A stretch of 64,000 nucleotides of DNA from Tenebrio molitor (taxonomy: Eukaryota > Arthropoda > Insecta > Coleoptera > Tenebrionidae). The position numbers and the translations under genes are program-made. Shown here in pieces: positions 51,748-62,187 of this stretch (its first letter is position 1; each line of letters begins with the position of its first letter). The DNA lies in assembly GCF_963966145.1 (NCBI RefSeq), contig NC_091051.1, forward strand, positions 12,648,001-12,712,000. Reading direction: 5' to 3'. A model generated the notes under the pieces. The model ran no database searches, had not been told where the DNA came from, and was given only the letters and a program-made list of their open reading frames with translations.

Positions 51748-54700
51748 CTACAAATAACATTGTAAATTTTTCTCGACTTGGTTCCCCAGCATCATGGCTT
51801 CGACGAAGCTGATCTTGTTGTCGGCAATCACTGCGATGAATTTGCGTTCGTTGGAATGCCCCTTTGCACTCATCGCGACCAGCTTCGAACCGTCCATTTT
51901 CGCCGACAGTTTATGCCGAAAACCTTCAATCCCCTTATATTCGTACACCTGCAGCGCGCTCTCGTCCTCCATAAATGCCAAAAGAGTTTCGCCGTTGTCG
52001 AAGTCGAGCACCACCAAGGAGGACGGTTTGTATGCGGGGACCTTGTGGAACACCTTCCCGGCGACCACATCTTCATACATCTGCGAGAAAAGTGAGCGGT
52101 ATTTAGTGCGAACAGTAAAGGTGTTCACACCTTAATAAAATCTGGACTCCCTTTAACACTGGTTTCCTCATGACTTGCCACAGCCAGTAAATTTCTTTTA
52201 TCGCCTCTAATCCCGACTTTCATTACGACGAGATCACTGTCTTTACGACCAGGGAGGTACGTGTTGAATTCTTCACTGAAACTACCTCGAATGATTTTCT
52301 CAGTGTCGTAGCTGAAGTCGTCCTCTACGGGATCGTCACGATTAAGTCTAATTAATTTTCTTCCAGTTCGCACAGCTAAACCTGTGCCCAAGCCTCTAGG
52401 AACGAAAGCCATGTTTTCTGCAATCACAACTTCTTCAGCAAAATTAATTCACCTAAAACTTGACGCGCACCCTCCTGTACTTCCCATTTTCTGTGTCTCC
52501 TCAATGGGATTTCCAAATTAGGCACGATTTTAAACTCCGTTACGACGTCCTTACGTATTCCATAAAAAGTTCCCGGTGCCAAGGACTCCTGCAAGACCTC
52601 TTGATCCTCTACACTTAACAGGCGCTAAAAAACATACATTGTTATTGTTATTGCCTACTTGAATTATCCTACCACGAAGTCATTATCCTTCAGTTGCCAA
52701 AGATTGGTCCCTTGAACTTTACAAGTCGAATAGAAAGGTTTATTGCGTACGACCAAATACATCAAATCGTTGTCGTGAACCGAAATTATCTGAGCGATTG
52801 GCCCAAAATCGATTCTTTTCACAAAATCGAAATGAGAATCAAACTTGAACAAGTGAGATTCGCACTCGTTCTTTTCGTTAATTAAGACGTAGAGATTGTT
52901 GCGATATTCGTAATGGTAAACAAATTCTATTTCGTTTTGGAAAGTCAACATCTGGAGGTCCTCCAAGTAATTAAATTTGTAAATTTGCCTCTTCAGCCTG
53001 TCATACATGTAGCTCAGATCTTTACACATATTTTCGTAATCATCCTACAAAGATATTATCAAAATCACATGGAAAAAAATTATGCCATTTACGATAAACT
53101 CTTTTTCCACCGCGTATTTATAGTTTCTTTTATCCTGAATTTCTTGACTCAATTTTGCAATGTCTGCTCCACCAATCAGTCCATTTCCAGTGGCGTCACC
53201 TTCGAGGATTAAATTCTGCTCGATAAACCAGTCGTCTGTGATGTTTTGTGGATAAATCGACGAAATCTTGACACTATCTCTTGCCCAAAGCGTCACATTA
53301 ATTCCATTGGCAAGTCCCTCCACTAGCAGATTTTTTTCTAAATTAATCTTTGATTTGAAATTATAAACTGCTTCGAGTTGTTGATTTGTGGTCGTAGTTA
53401 CGATGCGATTCGTGTCGACCTCATTGAGCAAACCTAACAATTCCATGTCGCCCTCGATAAAGACTTTGCCAAGAAACTCTACGTCTGAATCGATATCTTC
53501 GGCGGAGTTGGTCTACAATTTACCAGAGTTAATTTGTACTAAATCGTATCAACTATAAACGAACCAAAACGGAATTAGCAAACTCATCAGGCAAATTATG
53601 AAAATTTGTGGAGTTTCCCACGCTGATATCTTTGAACAAGCTAACTTCGTTAAATGTTAATTCTGTTAGGTTTTGCTGGCTTCTTAGAGGAATCAAAGTA
53701 CTCATGTCGATGTCGTTAATATAATCGGTTTGTAAATTATCCACGACTGTAATATCTTCAAAGATGTAATTACCTGCAACGCGAATTACAAATAAACTGT
53801 TAAAAATTTTGCAGACGCACCTTCCAAAAATCCCTTATCTACGAAAATTGCTTCCTCTACCCAGGACTTCAAGTCAATACCATTTAAATCTTGTGTGTCT
53901 AAATCCTCGTGAACTGTTATGCTATCTTGGACGAAAACTGGATCTACAAATTGTGTTTGGCTCTGTATGGTGGTGTCTTTCGTAACCATGACCATATCAG
54001 ACACGAACCCAGGAAGATCAACATTGTTAATTTTTCCGATCACTCGAATATTGTTTTCGATATTTACATCGTTTTCAAACGTAATCCCGCCTTGTAATTT
54101 CACATTGCTATCTTTATAAACAATTCCATCCAAAACTTCTTGGACAGGTTTGTTGTCAACGTGGCCTTGAATCTGCAGATTGTAGATGTGGGGTAGTCGA
54201 TTGAAGAGCATATCTCCTGCAACGAGTGTTCAAGTAGTGCAAAATAAAAAGCGACCTCTACCTTTGATTTCAAACTGTCCATCAGTAACTTTGTAAGTGT
54301 CAGTGATGAATTTTAGAGGGATGTTGTTTATATTTTCCTCAATGGTGATGTTATCTAATGTGACATCTCCTTGGATTGTGAGAGGACCTACAATTTCTTG
54401 TTCTCCATGTCGAGTTAAGATATTTGACAGAACTACCCCGTTCAGTTTTTCTGTTTCTATGAGTTTTTCAACGGTCAAACCCTTGATGAAGACTTTTCGA
54501 CCCGACAATGTAACATCAGTTTCATTTTTGAAAACGAAATTACTGAGGTATTTGTGGAAACCGACTCCACTCAGCTTCTCAATTTCGATGTCCTCAAAGT
54601 ACACATTATTCTAGAAAAGTAGAGATTAAAAAAATATTTCTAGTAGAAGTAGTTAAAGATATTGGATTCTCTCATGGGCTGTGACCTTGGAAATATCTGC

Positions 54701-57700
54701 GCGAAGGCGCAGCGATAAACCAGTTGAAAACTCTATAAATGAAAACTGAAAACGTCGACTATTTTACATCCAAATAGACGAGAGAGAGACGAAACTAACG
54801 TAACGAATGACGATGTTTTCCGGTTGGTTTGTAGCGCCTACTCGAGACCGATGTTGCGCAGACATGACTCATCATAGCCCACGAGAAAATGCAACATATA
54901 CCAACATTAAAAACGAGACTGCTCAGATTGTATTTTTTGACATCATTTCTCCAAAAAGAACCTCCCATATTTATGGCTGATCTGTTATTGATCTGGTCTA
55001 CCTCAACAGAATTTTTGACATGCAAATCTAGAAAATCATGTTCTTTTCGCGTTTACAGAAATCTTCTAAACTCACTTTTAATTTCCAGTTTTCCTTCCAG
55101 AAGCTTCGTTGTTAAAGTTTCTTCTAAGGCTTCCCGTTTGAAGTAATACGAGTTAACACCATTCACTTCTCCCAGAATAATGTTGTCAACATTCAAGTTC
55201 GAAATGTTGAATTCTGTTTCTATGACCTGATTTTTACTAAAACTCATCCTGCTTCTGTCAAACTCCTTCAAATCAATTCCTGCAATGTCTCCGTAGACAT
55301 TACCTTCAACGTAGATATTTTCGTAACGAATGGGATAAGATTCTGGATTTCTGTGTGCGTAGAAAACTTCATCTTTTCTTATATCGTTGATAGAATTGAG
55401 AATTTCAAGTCGATTGACTTGAATCATATCCTCGAAATTTAAAGTCGATGAAATATATTGCTCTCCGTCCAGCTTGACTAATTCCTCGTCTAATTTTTTG
55501 ACATCCACAGAATTGTAAAGTCCTTCAGTGTCAACACTACCAAAAGTGACAACGCCGTTAATGGTAGACAAGTTCAGGTGTTGATCTGTGTCTTTAGTGA
55601 CGAAGGAATCCAATGACACTTTATTTATAGTGTTAGAACTGATTAGTAGATTCTTTCGAACTGTGAAGCCTTCAGGAAACTGTTTCATCGCCTCGATCAC
55701 TGGTTCTTCTTCATCTGTGTAAACAATATCGCCCAACAAGGACTCATAATTTTGTCCGTTGAAATTGTTCGATACGACAATAACACCTTCGACTTCCAAA
55801 TTCTTAAAGTGAACATTCGCCTTTACCAAATCTGTGTCTAGGAGTGTAGGATTAGGTAAAAATTTACTAGCATCTTCACCCAGAATCTTTCCTTTGACAG
55901 CTAAGCTTTCTGTTATTATCAAATTTTTGAAAGTCATTGTTCCGGGAATAGTTTGATTGGTGGTGAGACCAAAAACGTTAGCAGGACTGATACCATCAAC
56001 ATCGTCACAATTTACGTGCGACGTGGTTACTGTGTTCGTAAAAATTTTCCTACCTGGAACATCCAACAACATCCAAACCAAGTTTCTCAATAACATTGTT
56101 ATTTACTACCTGTTAAGTTTGCGTGATTGTCGTCCATAAAGACATACTTTTTGGGGAATTCTAGATCGTTCAGATAATCTACTGTGGCTTGGTCCTCAAC
56201 AGTAACGTTCTACAAAATTAAGAACAATCTTTTTTGAAAACCATTTAACTTGGAATATTACCCCCTTCACGTGTATGGTGCCAGGAATATGATACGCCAG
56301 ATTTGTAAGACACAACTCTTCCAAGAATTCATTGAAATCCTTTCCATTAACATTAACAACTTCTATATTAACCGGAACGAAGAAGTTTTCGTATTGGAAT
56401 TTAAATGGATTGAACTCTTTGGTCTCGAACGTGTCTGGAATTTGATTGTTGTTCAACTTTTCAATGTCAACGTCTCCCAAAATTTCAACATTTTGGAAAA
56501 TCAATTCATCAACAGCTGACTCCAGATCGATTATTTCGTTTTCAAACTTCATATCGTTAACTAGCTCAGCAACCACATTTTCTGATACAGTGAGAGGTTG
56601 CTCAAACGACACCTCCCCAGTTATAGTAATGTTATCTGCGGCGAACACCAAATCACCAGAATAAATTCCATTGACTCTGCCGAAGACCAAGTCCACGACT
56701 TCCAAATTTGCGAATGTCTTCACGCTAGAAATTGGACTCACATCTTTTTTCCTAAAAAAACAGGTGAGACGCTTTTAACAAAAATTATTCACCTACAAAA
56801 CGATGTCTTTGATGACTGTGTTGGTCTTGGTCCCTTTAATGTTTTCGACGTAGACCTCTTCAAATATTCCGTCACTTTTTATTTCTACGATCCCATTAAA
56901 TGTGACAGTATCGAAATGTTTGAAATTTTTCATAGAATCAATCTCTGGTTTCATTTCTTCAATTTCCGCCTCCATTTTGTCCAGTTGAGCTTTCATTTCA
57001 TCCAAAGTACTAGACTGTCGAGGTCTTGCTTCGTACTGTTTGTATAGCTCTTCTTGAATTGTTATCAAGTTCTGCAAAATTCCAAAAGTTTTAAGAATGT
57101 AGGTTCTGTACTGTTTCAAAAATACCCACATTTATGTATCGTTTCTTTTCGATCAGTTCCTGAAGCTGTTTTTCCAGAGGATTCGAAATTTTCTTTAGCT
57201 CAGTTTTGACAAAAAAAACATCTGAAAGGCGATTTTTCCTTGGTACCACCAAAGCTAGCACATCTTCGAGAAAAATCGACGCCGACCCTTCTATCCCCGT
57301 CTCTGCTGCACCATCCGGTAAACACGATAAACCCAAAACATCCTCTCCAAAATATAAACAACGTATATCTTCATGTTCTTCAAATTTATCTCCGTTGTAG
57401 GTAATCATTTCGATTACAAAAGATTTATGACCTCCATGATCCAACGACCGTTGAGCTATTAAAATAGCATCGTTGTCGTAGGTAGGCACAGGTATAGGCA
57501 ACCAATAATTCACTCCATCTAAGTGACTGTCTTTAACACTTTCCTTCACTAAACCCGTCTTAGTGAATCGATAAATTCCAGCATTGATTCCATTAAAAGC
57601 CAGAAATGATTTGTGGCCCACTTTGAAAGTAATAACCTCACTTATGTCTCTGCTGCTGAGATTCTGATATTGCAAGAAATGATTGTCGATTAGCTTGTAG

Positions 57701-58595
57701 ACCAGAAGCAAGCTACGAGATTTTTGAGGCAATGCGATAAAGTAATCAGGTCCAACAGCAGCAAAACTTGAAGATCGTGCAAAATCTGTCAACTCCAAAT
57801 TTTGTCGGAGCCTAAAACGACAAATTACAAATGGTACAAGTTTCGTAGAAACTGTTACCAAAAGTTTGGAATTTCTTTCAGTTCAAATTCGTAAATATCT
57901 GCAGTTGTGTGTGACAAATGTTGTGTTATTATCAACAATTGATAGTCGTAATCTATCTGGAATACATTAATGTGGCTGATGTTCCGATGCATGGGCCATG
58001 ACCAAAAAATCGCCTAAAAATAATTTTGAGATGCGAGATTTGACAATGTTGGACTAGTTAGTTACGTTACTAGTTTCGCTGATTCTGTACCACAACAATT
58101 CAGGTTTTTGCGTCGCAACTACTAACATTACATCAGAATTTTGTAAACTAGAGTTCCAGTATTGAAAAAGAGCGACATCAGTGGGTTTCTCCTCTAGTTC
58201 TATTAATAAATGAATAAATAATTAACCGGAGGATTTATCGCGCTTACCAATCAAGTATGACTCTTGTAAGAATCCATTCTTGTCGGTGTTAAGTTTTATG
58301 GAAGCTACAGCAACGTTCCTTTCCATCATTCCGACTAGATAACATGTTTTTTCAACACGCAAACTCTCCCACTTACTTACTATATAATCCAATCTAAAGC
58401 GGTCATCCGAAGTCATGTTTGTGATAACGAGCTCTTAAAAATTGAAACTTGATTTGGGAATGAGAAGAAACTATTTTTTCTACCTTCGCGGCTTTCGTGG
58501 AGAGGGTTGTAGAGATAAGGGTGCCAGACATGGTCTAAACTCACGCACACTTTAAAAATACTCAAAAACACTACAATTACATAAATATTTCTCAT
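51748..58595 (-). CDS. Large secreted protein: EAR-like ends and about 23 VNG modules (18 exons, about 1,917 aa)
   Basis: Exons (minus strand, 5' to 3'): 58484-58595, 58248-58433, 58066-58199, 57859-58013, 57130-57811, 56797-57071, 56262-56751, 56110-56209, 55076-56053, 54906-55027, 54262-54610, 53821-54216, 53565-53773, 53093-53512, 52673-53044, 52471-52624, 52131-52417, 51748-52080. All phases agree and all introns are GT..AG, 45-66 bp except the one at 54611-54905. Residues 1-19 are a signal peptide (RNIYVIVVFLSIFKVCVSL). Residues about 60-400 contain EAR/EPTP-like strands (for example FQIDYDYQLLIITQ..IYEFEL; FKVGHKSFLAF..IYRF), typical of beta-propellers. Residues about 424-472 are charged and coiled-coil-like. 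Residues about 475-1535 are a modular array (V-N-G/N-I-D-L..F..D.V..D....I.G...F..). Residues 1537-1917 are EAR-like again (ALQVYEYKGIEGF). N-glycosylation sequons are present. The family is not recognised with certainty; large eggshell proteins of the Nasrat/Polehole group are one untested idea. Confidence 0.85.
54665..54891. mobile_element. MITE family C, copy 2, inside an intron
   Basis: ATTCTCTCATGGGCTGTGAC and CTTGGAAATATCTGCGCGAA match the copy at 42071. The right end CATAGCCCACGAGAAAAT is inverted to the left end. It fills about 227 bp of the 295-bp intron 54611-54905 of the large minus-strand gene; without it that intron would be about 68 bp, close to its neighbours. Confidence 0.85.
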
Positions 58596-58830
58596 TTTTC
58601 AAACACACACTTTAAACCAACACAAAATGAATACCAGTGGAGATAGTACCGTGGAGATAATTTTTTAGGATCAAGTGTAGGATCAGTTTTTGTGGTGTCT
58701 CTCTTCTAAACGCGTTCCATTTGCTTCGATCAGTTTCTTTTGTTACACTGTTTTTCTTTTGGTTTTCCTCTTTTGTCAATTGTATTTCACTCTTTCTCAA
58801 AACTATTTCCTATCTCTATCAAATATCTAA

Positions 58831-58957
58831 TGGCCGTTTGCACCGACGTTCCTTATTTTTAAACCAAGCTTAAAAACAATTGTTGCTACGATTTTAATAA
58901 TTGTAACCAAGGTTTTAAGCTCTTCTTAATTTTAAACTACGACGGTGAAAACGGCTA
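58831..58957. mobile_element. Short TIR element upstream of the repeat-module gene
   Basis: GGCCGTTTGCACCGACGT at the left pairs with ACGACGGTGAAAACGGCT at the right. The interior has further inverted sequence (TTTTTAAACCAAGCTTAAAA). It is a small MITE about 235 bp upstream of the start codon at 58595, so it lies in or near the promoter. Confidence 0.7.
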
Positions 58958-59087
58958 TAAGGTCCGGTTTCACCAACGTGAGTTAAATTTAACTACAGAT
59001 TAAAATATGTATACGAAAACATTGTTATAACAATAGGTAACTAAAGTAACGAAGCATTTTAACACAGTTAACTTTAACCGGCCCTTA
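58958..59087. mobile_element. Second short TIR element, abutting the first
   Basis: It begins TAAGGTCCGGTTTCACCAAC, with GTTAAATTTAAC, and ends GTTAACTTTAACCGGCCCTTA, an imperfect inverted match. It resembles the 58831 element in its ends (GGCCGTTT.CACC against GTCCGGTTTCACC), so the two may be related MITEs. Confidence 0.6.
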
Positions 59088-59967
59088 GTGACGTAAATAT
59101 GAAATAGTTTTGAGAAATAGTGAAATATCGCGCGTAAATCCTGTGCTGAGTAGGCATTGGAAAAATTAAACCGTTTAGAACAGTGTAAAGTTTGAATTTC
59201 CCGCGGTTTGACACAAATGACATTTATTTATGATTAATCGGGACATAATTTTGAACATGTTTGTTTTCAGCAAAGGGTGCCCTTAGATATTTGCTTCGAG
59301 AATAGGAATCGTTAAGTAAAACATTGCAAAGGAATTAAAAAAGAAAGATTTTTTGCCTCTATACATTTTTGGTGAGCTGTCAACATGTTCCAATGAATCC
59401 ATGAATCTACGCTTTAAAAAAGCACAACAATTGACGGTTTCCAACGCCTTCCCAGCCCAGGATTTCATTTGAACCCGCGATACAATTGACAAAAGAGGAA
59501 AACCAAAAGAAAAACACTGTAAGAATTGAATCAATTATTACAATACAAATAAATTCTTCATGTATGATTTAATAATACCGCAAAAAACACTCAAGTGGAA
59601 TTAATTATCGTTTATAACAGATTTCCAACAATTCACTTTTTAATTACAAAGTTTCACAATCGGTTGCTGAAGTTTAAACAACAATAAATAAAAGAAAAGA
59701 AACTCTTCAATTCACAGAATCCAAAAAAATTAACTTAATTCTGTTAACCTGGGATCACAGTTCAATAACTGGGATAAATTAAACCACCGAAATCAAGGTT
59801 AAGAAATAATTATCGTACAACACCATCTTTAAGTTAATAATACTACTTAAATAATTTTTAACCTTGTGATTGCTACACCCCTAGCACACATGACTTAAAC
59901 AAACAATATGTACATACAAAATAGAGAGAAGAGATTAATAAATAAATGAGCAATGGTTTCCTTCGTG
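59088..59967. other. Intergenic region between the two secreted-protein genes
   Basis: It should contain the promoter of the downstream (51748-58595) gene and the 3' UTR of the 734-aa gene. An 83-codon minus frame (59283-59534) begins with a hydrophobic stretch but has no family signature; I do not call it. Confidence 0.45.
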
Positions 59968-62172
59968 TTACACCGACAGGAACCTCCTCGGGTCGCCTAT
60001 CGTGGGTTGAAACCGTAAATTAACTCTTTTTCCTTTCGTGTCGTCGATGTCGAGGAAAGTATTCCAATCGACGAGGTAATAAAATCCTGTCCTTTTCGTC
60101 GTCGTTTCTGGCACCGGAGGTTGAGTCATTGCTTCTGCTTGACCACCGAAAGACGCTTCAAGATCTGCTATGGACGGTGTTTCCGATTCACTCGCAGTGC
60201 CAACAGTAGTGCTACTACTAGTAGTAGTGGTAGTGCTAGCGGTGGTACTCTCCTGTCGTTTCACCTCGTTCTTGCTAACCCCAAAATCAAAGTTGTTGGG
60301 ATCTGGAGACCCGATGTCTTTCTCATCTAGCGTCACAAACGTCTCATTGTTGCTACCGTTCAAACTGCTCACCAGTTCTTTTAAACTGTCCAAGTCGATT
60401 TTCTTCAAATCATCTGCAGTACCGTTTATATTTTCCAATTGTTTTATCATCCCGATTAGCTGTTCGAGCTTCTTTAACTCTTCTTCAGAAGCGTATTGAG
60501 TGTCAGGGTTGAAGACGTGTTGTTTTTCTGCAGTTTTCTCCACCACAGATGTCCTGATTTTCTTCTCTTCTCTTTGAGTGTCAGGATTGAAGACGTGTTG
60601 TTTTTCCGCAGTTTTCTCAACAACAGGTGTCCTGATTTTCTTCTGTTCTCTTTGGATGTCAGAGATTCCCAGATCGGCGACGACTCCTTTCAGATGTTCT
60701 GGGATCATGTCAAAGTTGTACGTCTGTTGTTTGGTGTTGTCGTTGACCTTTATCGCTTTCTCCTTTCTTGCACTTCTACCTAAACCAAACGAGGCTAACA
60801 GAGCGTCCATGTCTTCACGGCTGGGTCCATCGTCGGGTAAAGGCTTGAAACCGATGTACGACTCTGGTCTGACTTCGGCTCTTTCAGGATAAAATGTGTC
60901 TGTCCCAACAGTCGCAGGTTTTTGATTGGGATTTGGAAGAAGCCCAAAACTCATCAAAAGCTCGCGCATGTCTGGACTCAAAGACTCCGCTACGTTTTCA
61001 GCGTTTGGAAGCATCGTTGTCTTGGCAGTTGTAGTTGTGGTAACAGGAAATCCTCCAATAGAAGCCAAAATGTTTTTGATCCTGTTTTGCTCCTCCAGAG
61101 CACCCACCAACTTCTCATTTTTAGAATCTAGAACCGTTCTCAGATTCAAGTCATTTACGACAGATTTCAAACTGTCAGGTAAATTGATTTCTTCGATCAA
61201 TGGTTTTGCTGTTGTTGGTTTCGCAGTCGGAAGATTAAAAGTGGTGGGTTTCGTTGTAACAAACGACGCCGAAACCGGAACTCTTTGATTCATGACCACT
61301 TCCTGTCTGGTGTTTTCCTGCAGGTCCAAATCTGAAGACAAACTGTCGTGAACTGTTGCAGCTAACTTCGGCGATTCGATGATTTTTATTCCGTCACTTG
61401 GCAAGAACTCTTCTGGATAGCGATGGTTGGGGTGCTGAGTTGTCGCTAAAGTTGTAGTTCTTCTCCTAACAGGTCTTCGAGTCTTCGGATGATAAGTTCT
61501 CGGTTCTGTCGAAGGACGATAAGTCGTGGGTGTCCACTCAGTTGTAGCTTCCGGACGCTTCCTTCTAACTGGTACTCTCTCAGAAATCGTGGGTTTCGTT
61601 ATTTTGTCGGGGATACTTGCCGAATACTTTTTCTTCTCTTCAGCAGGAAGCGGCTTCTTCGCTAAGTCATTGTCAGTGTCGTTCAATTGAACCGGAGGTT
61701 TCCTTCGAGAGTGTTTGACTTTATTTGCTTCTTCCTTCGTTTTAAACGGTTCCGCACCGATGATGTGCGTTACGGGTGCTTTGGTATACAAATCTTCCAT
61801 GTTCTTGTCATTCGTTGGGGTATAAGGCATCACTACCATTATAGCTTTCGGGTCTCTGTTCTTCCCCAGAATCTTCGCCTTCTGTTCGTCCACATTGGTG
61901 ATGTTCTCTAACAAATCGAGAATCTCACCGCGCGTCAGTCTAGGTAACGCCGGATTAGACTTGATTATTTCCTCGACTTCTTTGACGGTATCTTCGATGT
62001 TGTTATTCTTGCTACTTTGTGGGTCAATGGAGCGGACCAGTGGTTCGTCGCGTTCCAGACTGTTCACCTCTTCCGGAGTTGAAACATCCAAATCTGGTAG
62101 TCTTAACTTGTCCGGGTTTGGGTGAGAGTGCAACGCTCCCAACAGACTCAACCAAAAAAGCGCTCGGAACAT
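59968..62172 (-). CDS. Secreted low-complexity protein, 734 aa, unknown family
   Basis: One uninterrupted coding exon. Residues 1-16 are a signal peptide (MFRALFWLSLLGALHS). The rest is mostly predicted disordered: an acidic N-terminal part with PALPRLTRGEILDLLENIT near 75-93, a basic Thr/Pro/Arg stretch (about 205-260), and Lys/Glu-rich segments. There are repeated short motifs of the type LLxSFGLxPN / LLASFGLGRS / LEASFGG. A 26-residue tandem duplication lies at about 507-558 (EEKKIRTSVVEKTAEKQHVF type; DNA units 60498-60575 and 60576-60653). The C-terminus is compact and unlike the rest: FYYLVDWNTFLDID then VNLRFQPTIGDPRRFLSV, likely the conserved part. Sequons NIT, NDT, NGT, NGS and NET suggest glycosylation. 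It is probably an extracellular matrix or cuticle-associated protein (inference). Start choice: the ATG sits immediately after a TTCTTTCAG acceptor, so an upstream untranslated exon is likely. Confidence 0.88.
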   Translation of the reverse strand: MFRALFWLSLLGALHSHPNPDKLRLPDLDVSTPEEVNSLERDEPLVRSIDPQSSKNNNIEDTVKEVEEIIKSNPALPRLTRGEILDLLENITNVDEQKAKILGKNRDPKAIMVVMPYTPTNDKNMEDLYTKAPVTHIIGAEPFKTKEEANKVKHSRRKPPVQLNDTDNDLAKKPLPAEEKKKYSASIPDKITKPTISERVPVRRKRPEATTEWTPTTYRPSTEPRTYHPKTRRPVRRRTTTLATTQHPNHRYPEEFLPSDGIKIIESPKLAATVHDSLSSDLDLQENTRQEVVMNQRVPVSASFVTTKPTTFNLPTAKPTTAKPLIEEINLPDSLKSVVNDLNLRTVLDSKNEKLVGALEEQNRIKNILASIGGFPVTTTTTAKTTMLPNAENVAESLSPDMRELLMSFGLLPNPNQKPATVGTDTFYPERAEVRPESYIGFKPLPDDGPSREDMDALLASFGLGRSARKEKAIKVNDNTKQQTYNFDMIPEHLKGVVADLGISDIQREQKKIRTPVVEKTAEKQHVFNPDTQREEKKIRTSVVEKTAEKQHVFNPDTQYASEEELKKLEQLIGMIKQLENINGTADDLKKIDLDSLKELVSSLNGSNNETFVTLDEKDIGSPDPNNFDFGVSKNEVKRQESTTASTTTTTSSSTTVGTASESETPSIADLEASFGGQAEAMTQPPVPETTTKRTGFYYLVDWNTFLDIDDTKGKRVNLRFQPTIGDPRRFLSV

Positions 62173-62187
62173 CTGAAAGAATTAAAA
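62173..62187 (-). other. 3' splice acceptor abutting the start codon
   Basis: On the minus strand TTTTAATTCTTTCAG directly precedes ATG at 62172. This good pyrimidine-tract acceptor implies a leader intron, with the first exon upstream and untranslated. Confidence 0.6.

Noticed and set aside
52418..52452. A 35-nt intron or a 1-nt frameshift in the large gene
   Set aside because: An in-phase GTGCGC donor gives a 53-bp intron like the others, so no sequence error is needed.
54795..55025. Full-length open frame in the intron region as a separate gene
   Set aside because: Only 54906-55027 is coding, as a 122-nt exon of the large gene; the remainder runs into the MITE.
59283..59534. 83-codon minus frame with hydrophobic start as a small secreted peptide
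   Set aside because: No convincing cleavage site or conserved pattern; it sits in expected regulatory DNA.
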